A DNA stretch of 21,796 nt from Gnomoniopsis sp. IMI 355080 (Eukaryota; Ascomycota; Sordariomycetes; Diaporthales; Gnomoniaceae), in contig JAPEVC010000373.1 of NCBI GenBank assembly GCA_027946555.1, positions 1-21,796 of the forward strand, written 5' to 3'. Under the pieces are notes generated by a model that had not been told where the DNA came from, made no database searches, and saw nothing but the letters and a program-made list of their open reading frames with translations. The translations under genes and the position numbers were made by a program. Each line of letters begins with the position of its first letter. Positions within the stretch are counted from its first letter, which is position 1. This document shows, one piece after another, positions 9,877 through 21,500 of this stretch.

Positions 9877-12779
9877 CTAGCCTCGAAGAGCCTGAGTCAT
9901 TGCGTGGAATCGATCGATCATGACACCGGCGAATGCATACAAGCTGTCATCAATAACCCTCGCTAGATGCCGCAATGCATTCTCCTCGTTCAGTTCTAGC
10001 TGCAATCTTTCCTTGACCTTGACGACAGCCTTGTCTGGTTCGAGTCTGATGTCTGGGATGTTTGCATCCACCATCAAGCTGAACAGATTTAGAATCAGAT
10101 TGCTCGACTTGCGCAGGGCAGAGTACGCCAAGTAGCAGTACTGAGTGAACTGCTTATATTGTTCGCTGTTCGACCCGCCCATGGCCTCCAGCATCTCGTT
10201 GGAGATTTTCATGGCCGGTGCGAAGGGCTTCGGGTCGCGGCCAAGGATGAAGCCGAAGTCTGCATGGAAGAAGTGTCCGTCTGGTGCAAGGAGCAAGTTG
10301 TCCAGATGTCGGTCCCCAACGCCCAAGATGTATGTGATCACACAATAGCCTGCGCACGATCGAATGAAATTGTCCATGGCCTCTTTACGAATGCCAAATG
10401 GTGCTTTGTCATCAGGATTGTTTTGCTTGAGATAGGTCAGCGCCACCGGGCTTTTGTTTTTGTATTTGGTAACGATGGCTTGTAGTGGCATCGAGGGTAT
10501 GAATTGTGACAGCCCCGCGCTGGTACTGGTGGCCAGAATCTTGTATGGTGTGAGCTTTAGGTCGAGATTCTCCTTTTGTAGTAGTTGATCGAATAGTGTA
10601 ATGATCTGAATGACAAGCTGATCCTGCCGCAGATCATCACCAACCTTGAAGATGACTGGGTAGGTTGAACCTGTTGTGGTCTTGAAAGCTACCTTGATGG
10701 GGTGTAGCGATGACTTGAAGACTACAGTCTCTTGAGGCGCAACACCCACAATCTGCACAGTCGGATCCAAAGGTAGAGGTAATGGTGGGTCGATGGTGAC
10801 GAGCTCGTTCTTCGGGTCTGCGAGAAAGTGTTTGACACGTTCCGCTCTCCTGGGTATCGTTTCGTTCAACTGCTTGATTTCGACTGATATCTTGGATAGG
10901 ATTGCTATCCATTCCGCCTGTCTCAAGAGTATCTTTCGCGTTTCGTGGCCATCAGGCTCTTTCACAAGCTCCGTCATGAAATCGTATGCGACTTTCTGGA
11001 ACATCTTCCGAACTTCCGGGGGCTGTTCGTCGCTGGTGTCATCACACTCGACCATGACGTACCAGTAAAAGTAATTCCCCAGGACGAAGCTGCTGACTGC
11101 TCGTGATATCAAGAATCGAGCTAGTGAAGAGTCTTGTAGGGCATCCTGGTTGGAGTCCGTAGGTATGCGCTCAAACTTGAGAGCCTGAACCAGCTGCAAG
11201 AGATAGAGTAAAAGTTCATCATCATCTGCTCTGTGGAGCCGCTTAACCGCGTAAGCTCGCACCGCAGCGTTGTCGAAGGTCGGACCCAGCAGCTCCAAAG
11301 CGTCATCTACATCAACATCCGACCATTTGGTGAGGACCTGGACCGCCTGCTTGGCTTCACTCTGATCTGACCAGTTGACCGATTTGACAAACTTTGTTAG
11401 ACCTCGCTTGTCGCGTGTCAGATGGTATCGGAACTTCCATATCAGATCTTTCTCTTCGGGAGACAACGTTTGTGTCGGCGAGTACTCCAGGATATTGTTG
11501 AGTTCATCCCGAGTCTTGGCGTTCGGTTTTAGGTCTTTGTCGAGAATGCCATGTCTATGTTGACTTCGTACAAGCCTTCGGTGCTTGCTTTCTGCCGGAT
11601 TGTCTCTTTGTCCAACTTCTGGGTCGTACAGGCGTATCAAACGACCACCAACATTATCCGAGATACCCACACCGTTGATGCCGGGCCCGTACATCACTTC
11701 AGGCGGTGGCTTCAACTGTATGTTTGATTGGGACGCCGACAGATGTTGCAATGATGAGAGTGGCGGGGGCGGGTATTCGTGGTCGGCAAAGACAACAGGA
11801 AAGTCGAAGCGAGGCAATTCCACGTTCAGTGTGAACTTGGACGGGCCAGCACTCTGGTCGACGAGATTCTCGTCCCCCTGGGTCTCGCCAGTTTGGGAGT
11901 CGTTTGATGCCTCCTTGTGTGCGCGAAGTCTCTCTAGATTCTTGACAGACGCTTTGGCAACTTGCATATTGCGCTTTTCGAACCCTCGAAAGACGAGTTG
12001 ATCCAGCCAGTCCACCTTTGGGATCTCGCCCATCTCATGCTTCTTGAATAAAGCTTCCATGCGATCCATTTCCTCTGCATCCTTGTCGACAGTGACAACC
12101 TCATTCTTCCTCCCGGACCTCTTCTTCCCTGGTCGTGCGGGCGTCGTCGTGTTGTCATTTCCGTCAGCGAGCTGGTGTCGGTGTACATGGCACTTTTGAC
12201 GGCCCTTGTGCAGTTGGTTGTCCTGGTCAAAAATGGCAAGAGTCGTACCACCAAAGGGAATGGCATGTCCCTGGGCGTTCTTCCCGCCGGTCGGGGACAG
12301 GTCCCATATCGTTATGGCAAGATGTGAGTTGAGGGGAAGGCTTGAGTAGTTGATGGGCAGCGTCAGCCACTCGTTCCACCTATCCAACCAAAGCGTCAGT
12401 TATCAGCGACGTATGTGGGTATAGAATATTTTGTAGATGCGCCTACTTCCTCTCCGCCTTGAAGGCTTTGTAGGCGGTTTGAACAGGTACAGTCAAGGGT
12501 TTTGAACCGGCCCAGACCTGTGCGGTGACGTAGAGATCGGAATGAGGGCTTGTATTTGATCCTATGTGGCGAAGTTCGGGCTTCTCGAGGAGGGTTGAGA
12601 AGAGGAATGGAGTCTCGTCGCCTTCCAGGTTGATGCTATTACAACTCAAGCGTCAGGACGCACGTATGTATATACAAAATTCAGAGCTAGTTTGAGACTC
12701 ACATCCGGACCATGACCGGGTACTCGACCGCCTCGGAACTGGCGAAGGAAAAGGGCTCCATCGTTTGCTGCCTCGCCAT
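9877..12779 (-). CDS. vps34: Phosphatidylinositol 3-kinase class III, Vps34
   Basis: Three exons, 12703-12779, 12447-12635 and 9877-12379, join to 923 codons (922 residues). Introns are 67 bp each with GTGAGT/TAG and GTAGGC/TAG ends, and the spliced junctions read RIINLEGDETPF and ERKWNEWLTLP. Domains in order: N-terminal C2 domain (exons 1-2 and early exon 3), a charged linker (GKKRSGRKN), helical PIK domain, then the catalytic domain with KVGDDLRQDQL, catalytic loop GVGDRHLDN from residue 775 and DFG at 796-798; the C-terminal helix ends MTQALRG. Vps34 makes PI3P on endosomes and autophagosome precursors, working with Vps15 and Vps30/Atg6. A second in-frame ATG at 12761 gives MEPFSFASS, the more usual beginning in fungi, so translation could start six residues later. 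Length is close to the family's usual size. Confidence 0.95.
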
Positions 12780-13232
12780 CGGGGGCGGGCTTGCTAAAAG
12801 AATCTTGTCCAATAAACAAGAAGTTTGATTGCTATGCCGCTAAGGAGCACTGTGTGTACCTGAGTAATAAAGGCAATGGCTAGCTTTGAAGAGCACGATA
12901 ATGGCAGATGTAGGTGAAGCAGCCATCAACCTCAGTGACATACCATGCCGTTCACATGCAAGCTAGGTCCCCGCTACGATTCCTTGTCAGCTGGACTTAG
13001 GCACTCAGCTACCCTACACACCCCTGCTCTTTGTCAACCACAACACCCCACGCCCACCCGGAGGACCCACCGAAACCACTCTCAAAACTTTAGGACCAAA
13101 CGCGTCTATTCATACAAAGACGCGTCTCAATTATACGTCTCAGCTCAACAGCCAGACCACCATCTTCCTCACATACGGTCCTTCTCAAATTGAGCATTCT
13201 TCACTGCTCAGACACTTCGCGAGTCTATCAAG
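12780..13232. promoter_or_regulatory. Shared divergent promoter of vps34 and nse4
   Basis: The 453 bases between the two start codons contain both promoters. A CCAAT pentamer lies at 12809-12813, about 30 bp from the vps34 start and probably too close to be functional there. Two MluI cell-cycle boxes sit on the nse4 side. The segment before nse4 is C/T/A-rich, with few G on the plus strand, typical of a leader region. Confidence 0.6.
13100..13125 (+). promoter_or_regulatory. Pair of MluI cell-cycle boxes (MCB) upstream of nse4
   Basis: ACGCGT occurs at 13100-13105 and again at 13120-13125, both followed by CT, so the direct repeat is ACGCGTCT with a 20-bp period (about two helical turns). 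They lie 133 and 113 bp before the nse4 ATG. In yeasts this is the binding site of MBF (Mbp1-Swi6 or Cdc10-Res), which switches on DNA replication and repair genes at G1/S. That fits an Smc5-Smc6 subunit. The assignment by site sequence is inference. Confidence 0.6.
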
Positions 13233-14460
13233 ATGATGACACCAGAAACCGAAGATGACTTCCTCAAAAACTACAACCCCGACCAACCGGTCGCAGAGCG
13301 CCGCAACATTCAATTCCGCGTCCGCGCCCTGGAGAAGGATATGATCGCGAACTCGGAGGCCTTACTCAAACCTGAGAACATGCGCCTTGTGGAAATTGTC
13401 AATGAACTCAACGATGTCAAGAAGAACATCAAACAGACCAGTGATGCCGCTATAGAATCCAAGGTTTTTCTCATGGCGGCCGATTTGCAGCAGCGCCGCA
13501 TGCAGCGCATGACCGCGGGGAATTTGGGCTCTGGCATCGACCCAGATGAATTCGTCTCCAAGGCCATCACTTTTATGCGCAGAGCTGCAGGCATTGTAGA
13601 CGACGACGACGATGAGCTCACGCACACTCAGCGGCATCGGAGAAGACCAGCCATGAACGGTGCGGCCGGCAGCGACGATGACGATGATGAAGATAATGCG
13701 GGCGGTGATATGATGAACTGGCCGCATTTGGGCCGGTACGCGTGTATACCAAATGTGAGGAGGCCGGCTCTTCCGGGTTTCCTGCTCGGTCCGCTGTCTG
13801 TGCAGAAGAAGGTCCGGAAAGTCGTCGCAAGGACGGCGCCACTACGTATACGAGATATGCAGGAGGTGCGGCCCGAGGTTCTAAGAGCGGAGGATATTGA
13901 AAAAAACGAGGATGGAGACCTCACAGCCATCTGCGCAAAGATTCACAGACAGCTGAAGAATGTTCAAAGGGCCGCCTATCAAGAATTGGAAAGGATACAA
14001 GATGAGAATGACGACGAGGACAATGTGAATGCGGCAATGGAGAGGCTTGGTATAACCGAAAGCGGCAACATTGATTTGGTGCGTTTTTGCATCAATCCCA
14101 AGTCATTTGGGCAAACGGTCGAGAATATCTTCTACGTTAGTTTTCTCATCAGGGATGGCCACGTAGCAGTGACCTATGAAGAGAACGGACTGCCTTCTCT
14201 CGGTGAGTTTCATTTGATTTGATCTTGCCTTGGATATTTGTTGAGGCCTAGCTAATCCGGACGCAGCGGTATCGTCAGACAATGTCTCGAGGGTGTCCGC
14301 AGAGTCGAAGGCGGGCACAAGGAAATACCAGGCGGTTCTATCTATCGACATGCCATTGTGGAGAGATCTTATCCAGACCTTCAATATCAAGGATTCCATG
14401 ATCGAGCACCGTAAAGAGGTTCGATCGCAAGGTCCTGGTGCCAAAGGCTGGTACAGTTAG
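13233..14460 (+). CDS. nse4: Nse4, kleisin subunit of the Smc5-Smc6 complex
   Basis: Two exons, 13233-14202 and 14267-14460, join to 387 residues. The 64-bp intron has a GTGAGT donor, a gctaat branch site and CAG acceptor; splicing creates a GCG codon and continues AVSSDNVSRVSAESK. The N-terminal third (ALLKPENMRLVEIVNELNDVKKNI) fits the helical kleisin part that contacts the Smc neck. A highly acidic, Asp-rich linker follows (DDDDDEL, then SDDDDDEDN), then WPHLGRYACIPNVRRPALPGFLLGP. The C-terminus has the winged-helix signature of Nse4/EID proteins: FVSFLIRDG-like FYVSFLIRDGHVAVTYEENGLP and QAVLSIDMPLWRDLIQTFNIKDSMIEHR. Nse4 bridges Smc5 and Smc6 in DNA repair and replication-stress tolerance. 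Two ATGs stand in tandem at 13233 and 13236; either may serve. Confidence 0.92.
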
Positions 14461-14954
14461 ACAATGGGTGCGCTACGTCTCATTATCATTAGGGGCTTTG
14501 CAACCGCCCAATTGTGCATTTTACACGGCAAGGATCGGGGCGCAAAGGGAGTAACCGGCGTACGAACCGTGGAGGACATTGCTATCCTTCGAAAAGGCCT
14601 TTGCCAGGAACGGATTGCATTTGAAGGGCCGTGGTGGAACGATTGTGCATTTACAAGGTCGGCCCTGTGCTTTTGGTCAGCAGTGCACGACGCATATCTT
14701 ACCAGATTTGTCTCTGATCGTACATGATGAGACATAGGTTCACGTTGCTCGGCGAAGTGATGAGAATGAAGGCGCACGAATTGATGGCTACGAATTTGAT
14801 ACCCTCGACTTTGCAAGCGAAGCACCGCGAATAAGATATTTGTACTGCTAAGGTCTAGCATATGGTCCGTATCGATCAGTTCATTTTGGCTTGGACCATG
14901 ATATTGCATATTCATTGCCTTTTTCTACTTTTTTTTTTCTTTTGTCATCTATTT

Positions 14955-14970
14955 CCCCCCCCCCCCCCCC
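14955..14970 (+). repeat. Poly-C run of 16 inside a pyrimidine tract
   Basis: An uninterrupted run of 16 C follows about 40 bases of T-rich sequence. Such homopurine/homopyrimidine tracts can adopt unusual DNA structures (G-quadruplex on the opposite strand) and vary in length. It lies 3' of nse4 and some 620 bp before the large gene. Confidence 0.8.
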
Positions 14971-15272
14971 AACCCGGCTTCTATTCATTCATTTTTTCTT
15001 CTACTCTAGCTGGGTAATCAGCCTGACCGTTCCACGAAGCTCAAATTAGCGATTGGAACTTGTACAGCGAAATGTGATTGCATCAAGCACCGCGAGATTC
15101 AACTCTCGCTAACGTGCATTCCACCAATTCGATGTAAACAAGGACAACACTCGGGCTGTCCGACCAGGCGAGTGAATCTTGACAATGGGTTGGTTCTCGC
15201 GGCTCAGCATTCAAGTCAAAGTCTGCGTCCTCTCCCACCCTTGGTCAACAAAGAACTCCACCACCATCCACC

Positions 15273-15353
15273 ATGACATTAATCCCATACTTCGCCGCTT
15301 CCGTCAATTTCTTTGCCGGCAACTACGTCTTGTGGTATCACGTTCTTTATTAG
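15273..15353 (+). other. Small hydrophobic open frame, 26 codons, possible exon remnant or upstream ORF
   Basis: An ATG in a strong context (atccaccATGa) opens MTLIPYFAASVNFFAGNYVL and continues WYHVLY to a TAG. The residues resemble a membrane-spanning helix with aromatic ends. Past the TAG the same frame stays open for about 60 more codons, which could mean an extended gene broken by one stop. It lies 235 bp before the large gene, so it might also act as an upstream ORF if the leader reaches that far. I do not recognise it and may be over-reading a chance frame. Confidence 0.25.
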
Positions 15354-15587
15354 CAGCTCACGACCAGAAATTCGAACGGGACAATGGAAATGTCCCCGGT
15401 CTTAAGGAGAACGCAGCTATGGCTCGGGCTGCGCCAGGGCTGCGCGCCGGCAGAACTTGATCATTGTATGAGGAGATTGTTATTCAATTCTCACTACGGT
15501 AAAAGCAGATTCTCTCGAGCATTTCTTCGGGGTCGCAAATAGTGGTGATTCAGGATTGAGTTTGACTGATCACTCACCTTTATCAAT

Positions 15588-18500
15588 ATGTCGGGGCAAA
15601 CACCTGGTCAGGATGATGACGGCGACGCGTCGAAGTCTTCCAGTCACTCACAGCAAATTACCACACCCTTGGCTGGGGAATTCGATACTCAAGAATCAAC
15701 CGAAGGTGATCAGGAACCCACTCTACACGCCGATGAAGCAGATGCCCGCGATCTCAATTATAATGACGAGAAGGAGGAGGATGAGGGGGAGGATGACGGA
15801 AACCAGGGCTACGACAACTCTCATGTCAATGATGAGCTACCGGAGCGCCCCTCCTCGCGTCAGGACTTCTCTACTGACGAGGAGGGAAACACGATCACAT
15901 TCCAGCAACGCCGCGAGAGATACTCCCGATCACCCGGTCTCAGTCACATCAGCGAAGATAGTAATGAGACACATGAATTGACGAGCGCCGCTCAGGGCTC
16001 AGGCAGGCAGCCCGCGACAGGGAGTGGAATTAGAGAAGACGGACCCAATGATGAGGGACCCGACGAGAAGGAGCCTGAAGCCAAGGGGCTTGAAGACGAG
16101 GAGCCCGACGACACGCAGGACGACGACACTCTGGCGGATGTAGCAGAGACACGAAGTCGTCTCTTCGATAGCATAATCGAACGTATCCGTGATGAGGGTC
16201 TCTACACAAATCCACAAGCATTGACGACAGCCAGGGTGATGGGGACCATGCCGGGAGAAGCAGCCCTTCGCTGGTGGAACGCCGAGGATCTTGAAGCTCG
16301 CTTTTTGAGAACCGTCGAGGAATTTAGGCAATATAATGCACAGCCTCGGGATGATAGGACTAAGTTGCCAGTTAACTTGCAAAATGAGATCACTACGCAG
16401 CTTCAAGGGCTGGCATATAGCTTACATGGAGGTACTATGCTGTGGCTTACGCAAGGGCTGAGGAGTGACACGAACTGGATGATGCAAATGACAGATTTCA
16501 TCGATCGCCTGTTGGAGGACAGGCCTCGGGCAGCGCCCCCTTCGAGAGCCCCGAGTACGGGCTCGAACGCAAGCGGTCCTGAGCGAGTGCTACCATTCCT
16601 CGATCGACGCGCGCTGAGGAGACGAACCCGCGACGACTTAGTTGAGATGATCATCCGGCAAGACGATGAGCGCAGGGCAGAGATCGATCAACTCGAGGCG
16701 GACATCGAAGTAGCCACGACACAGGCAAATGCCGAGCGCGACGAAGCTCAGGCGGACTTGAAAAAATTGACGGATTACACACAGCAACTACGAATAGTCG
16801 CGCACGAGAATGGCCGAAACAATCGTGACCTTGAAGGCCGGCCCTTGCAAGTTGAACGAAAGCCTGCTGGTCCCACGGGCCACCAGCAAGAAGACCACGA
16901 TGAGTATACCGACAGGATTGAGGTCGAACTAGATGCATGCAATAAAGGGCGCGAGAAAGACGCGGAAACGATTAGGCACTTGAGGCTCGAGATTGTGGAC
17001 CTGAATGCGAGCTTGGACACTGCTAGGGAAGATGCTCGTCTCGAGGTCGTGGGTTTGAATGCGAACCTGGACAATGCTAGGGAAGAGGCTTGTCAAGCGC
17101 TTGAGCAGCTACATATGTTGCACCAAGACGGCCTCAATACCAATAACAGAGAGTCCACCGGCGCATTGTCAGGACGAGAACTATCTGGCGCCCCCGCAAG
17201 CGAGGTATCAACCAACCAGGACACCACCGCCGACCGCCCGCCACTCAAGGATAACGATGCCGCATTAGAGGAACTGAGAAGGGACCATCGACAAGAATTA
17301 GCTCAAGTAAGGGCTGACTACGAAAAGGAGATTAACGACTTGAACAAGGACATTGAAGACGATCAACGCAGAGCACAAGGAAATCGTCAGCAAAGCCTCA
17401 AAATCGATGACGAGCCATTGTCAGGTCGAGAAAGCCTTGAAGTATCTTCCAGCAATCAGCCTGCTGAAGGTCGTGAGTCCAGCGGCGGAAGCAACAGCGA
17501 CAACGGTCGTACCCCGGGCGTCGCTCCTGGGCTGGGCGATCTGCTCGACTCACTTTGGGATGACGCTGATGCGAGCGCGGAGCTCATGGCCATGACCGAT
17601 CAGACACATCAACAGGAACAGCCGGGCAAGGCTGAGACTGACTCTGCTATTGGGTCTGCGCCTCTATCTCCAGATCCCAAAGGCTCTCCAAGTGAATCAG
17701 CCGAGCGCTCCCTCTCAGCAGCGACCGCCAACGAGGCCAGACTACAAAACATGATCCAGGAGCTCACTGCGGCCAACGGAACTCTGCGACGACGGGTTAA
17801 TGCCCTGGAGCAACAACGGGATGGTGCCACTGCACGAACTCGGCAGTTGGAAATCCATAGGAACGCCCTGCAAAATGCTCTCCAGGACGCAATCCCTCGC
17901 TATGAAGCATTGCAAGAACAGGTGGCTGTGCTGGAACGAAACCGGACTGAACTGCAGCGAGCTCTCGAGGAAAATAGGGAATTTCAACAACAGCAAGCGA
18001 CGGACCTCGAACGCACACGGGACACACTGCAACTGCATCTAGCGTCATCTCAGACAGCGCGGGAAGCCGATCAGGACATTGCCGTGACAGGACCACCTAC
18101 AACGGAGGCACTGAGACAACGGGTGGATGACCTAGAAGCGGCGAACAGAATTCTGCGGGATCAACTGGCCACAGAACAACAGCGGTTTGCCGATGTAGAT
18201 CAGGAAAGGTCGAGGCTGCAGACGATGGTAGACAACGACTTTGAAGTATACCAAGGCCTCCTGAATGACAGCAGCCCTTTGCGTTTCCGAAATAGATCCC
18301 AGGGCCAGGCTCTGGCAAGAACCACACGTGAGAGGGATGAAGCCCGCGAGGCATTGGAAAGTGCGAGAGACAATTTGGAGAACTCTGAAATTACTGTACA
18401 GGCAGCTGAAGCCGAGCGGAATCAGGCGGTCTTTGAGCTACAAGACGCAGAAGCCCGCTTCGAAGAGCAGACAACAACTCTGCAAAGAGCCATAGAGGAG

Positions 18501-21500
18501 AGAGATGGCTCGCAACAGCTATTGACTGATCTGCGACGGCAACTAAGGGAGTGCCAGGAGCACAGAGCGGCACAAAGCTCGAGGCCAACGGTTCATGATC
18601 CTGAACAAGCGGACCATCTCGTCGACCGCTTGCTGCAGGTCATCAATGAGCTCAGGCAATTCGCGCCACAGTCCCATGAGATTGCTCAATTTGCTACTAT
18701 CATGGTACAGACAGGGCGAAGGGCTCCCGCAGAATTGGAAGCCGAGCTTCAGCGGGTCACAGATCTAGCAGAAAATGTTCGTTGGCCCAATGCCGATCTC
18801 GACATTACTCCAGAGCAACGTGGAGACCCCGAGCAGCCAACTGGGGATCTAGAGGCATGGCTGCGCACCGTAGAAGCGGCTATCGATGATTCTGTCAGGC
18901 TGAGTGCAGCGGTAGGGTCTCTCAGGGTAGCTGTCGAACTGTGGAACTTCATAAATCCTCCGGAACGAAGTGGCTCGCGTGGTAGTCTTCCCGCAGACCC
19001 AGGGTCGGAGCGAGATCACTCGCAGGCAGGCCCTCCTTCAAGTCGTGCTTCAAAATCAAGCACGACAAGCAGTGCCAATAATCGGGAGAGGGACGCTCTG
19101 TTAGACGCAGCAGCTCAGGTCGCCACTCAGTATGCACACGATCACCCTGAATCCCCTCTTAACGAGGCTCAGAGATTGATCTTGGCAGGCCAGGCCGCCG
19201 ATTTGTACCTGCGCAGGCTCATGGGAGAACAATCGATCTCAGATAGCGATGGAGAGGCCAGCGAATGGAAGAGAGACGAGACCCCGTCATTAGTCACAGA
19301 TGGCGGCGACGATGTTCAAAGCAGCAGCGCCCGCAACCACAGTGTTCGCCGCCCAGATCGCAACAGACCGCTCTACCTCGACTCGGCATGGGAACGTGTC
19401 CATCCAACTGGCCCTTGCGATGACTGTGTTCCAGTTCTGCGGTTTCCCGTGGCCTTTTTCCCTGGGGGCGTCGACCCAGGCCCGTGTAGATGCGGCCCTG
19501 CTGACACAATTGATCCACACATCGCAGAATCGCGCAGCTCAGGCGCTCGTAGTGTGGCCTTTTCTGACGGTCATGGTGCAGACGACCAGAATGGACCAGG
19601 CGGCAACACCAAGTTTCCCCAGGGCATTCTGAAGAAGCCTCGTTCAATTGATACAGCCAAGGCAAAGGCCAGCCGCCGCGCTCCAATACGGTCACCATAT
19701 CCAAGAAGAGCACGATCGCTTCCTGCCTGGAACGCGGCCCAGCTTCCCAGCCCTCGTCAAACCCAGAGATCACAATCCACTAAGTCTGCGGGAAGCCGCT
19801 CGAGCTCACCTCTACCATCGAGGCAATTGAGTAACGTTGTCTCTGTACCCATTACACCGGTGCGCAAGTCCTGCTGCGAACACTTTGACGAGCTAAAACG
19901 TCTATGTGGCTGCAATGGCGGATGCGGAGACCATCGGTGCTGCGAGCATTGGGATCTCACCGGCGTGTGCAAGTGCAAGGGAATATGCCATGTGCCTTGC
20001 TGCAAAGACTGGGACAAGGACACAAGACGCTGCGTTTGCGGGCTATCGTGCAAGGAGCACACGGCAAAGAAGTGCTGCCCTTGCGGGTTCAAGCCCGACG
20101 TCGTTCCACACGTGTGCGCCTGCGACAAGACGTGCCGCGATCATGCTGTTTGCGAAGACTTCCGCATCTTCAAGCCTCGACAGCTGGCGTGCATGTCAGG
20201 TTGCGAAGCTTTCAAAAAAAACGGCGAATGTGAACATGGAGGTGACTGCCAACAAAGCCCTTGCGAATCTCACCCTTGCTGCATACACCACATTAAAGAG
20301 GACGGCAGGGCATACTGCGGATGTGGCAAAACATGTATTGTGCATGTCTGCTGTTCACATTGGCTGATGGGCTTCAAGACCTGTGAATGTCAGGGCACAT
20401 GCGAGGACCACCTACCTGTAATCCCTCAACCTCTTCGACGGCATTTCCGTGATGTTGCTGCAGTAGCTGAATCTCCAACATCACCACCCAGCCTGGTTAC
20501 CGGGTTGTACTTCCCAACTGGGAGGACGTACCCGCGACAAGAAGGTCAAGCGTATGATTGGAATCAAGTTGTACAGTCTAATATGGACCTGTTGAGAAGC
20601 CATGGTTTGCTGGGCTCGAGCGGTGAGATCATGGTCCCTGCTGAGGTTCCGGCGAATGGTCCTCCACAGCGAGTACATCTGGCCTCTGCATTGCCTGTCC
20701 AAGGCTCACCAACACCCGGTAACAGACAGGCTGTACGTGTGCGTAGCCAAGCGTCTCAAAATGCTTTAGTCAGCTTGGCGACATCCACCGCACCGCCTGC
20801 ACCGCCAGGAGCGTATCAAGCATCATTGCGCGATGGATCTGGTTTCCCGCATGGAGCTCGAAACCAGAGAGGAGGCCTTGGCTTGCGGGACAACGCGCTG
20901 CCAGACGTTCCCCAGCCAGACACAAGTCGTCTTTTGTCGGACAGCCTACTCGACTTCCAGGGGCCGCAACCTGACTTCGGTGACGATGACGGTAAAGACA
21001 GCGCCAGGTCTGCGCAGGTCTCTCCTCGACCAGCGGCGTGCGCTGGTGGTGCCTACGTAGGATGCGGCTGCAACTGCCGCTGCCGCGGAGACGCGTTTAA
21101 TGTGCTGACGGGACCGGGAGGCAGATTTGCCTTTTATACTTGTCGGCGCATGCATGGAGGAGGCGCTGAGCAGTCAGCTGTAGATGAAGACGATGACAAC
21201 AAGAAGGATATAGATTCGACAGAAGCTGCCGGTGGTTCTTCGGGCTATTCGCAGGATAGCAGGTCTGCAACTCGTTCTCGAGAAAGCTCCCGACAGACTT
21301 CTCAACATGAGACAGGATCCCGACAAGACTCTCAGATTCTAGACTCTCCGGGTGCAAGCTCTCATCGCAGTTCCCAACGGGAGTCGCAAATCGTCGGCTC
21401 TCAAAGTTCCCGTCTTTCAGACTATCAAAGTGCAGGCTACCGTGGCAGTTCCCATCAGGGTTCGCAAAACGCTGGATCTCGAGGCTCCCGTCTTTCAGAC

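Larger units (their letters stand above)
14461..15587. other. Gene-poor region between nse4 and the large unknown gene
   Basis: This 1127-base stretch holds the nse4 3' region and presumably the promoter of the large gene at 15588. Open frames here (87 codons at 14464-14727, 152 codons on the minus strand at 14457-14915, 93 at 15179-15460) show no recognisable domains. A pyrimidine tract at about 14915-14970 ends in a run of 16 C. A tiny hydrophobic frame with a good start context lies at 15273-15353. No tRNA is seen. Confidence 0.55.

Noticed and set aside
14457..14915. 152-codon minus-strand frame downstream of nse4
   Set aside because: It is His/Arg/Ser-rich with no recognisable domain and overlaps the nse4 stop end. 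It looks like a chance frame in intergenic DNA.
15090..15112. tRNA-like T-arm around gcgagattcaactctcgc
   Set aside because: No acceptor stem, anticodon arm or proper GTTCRANNC spacing can be built around it on either strand.
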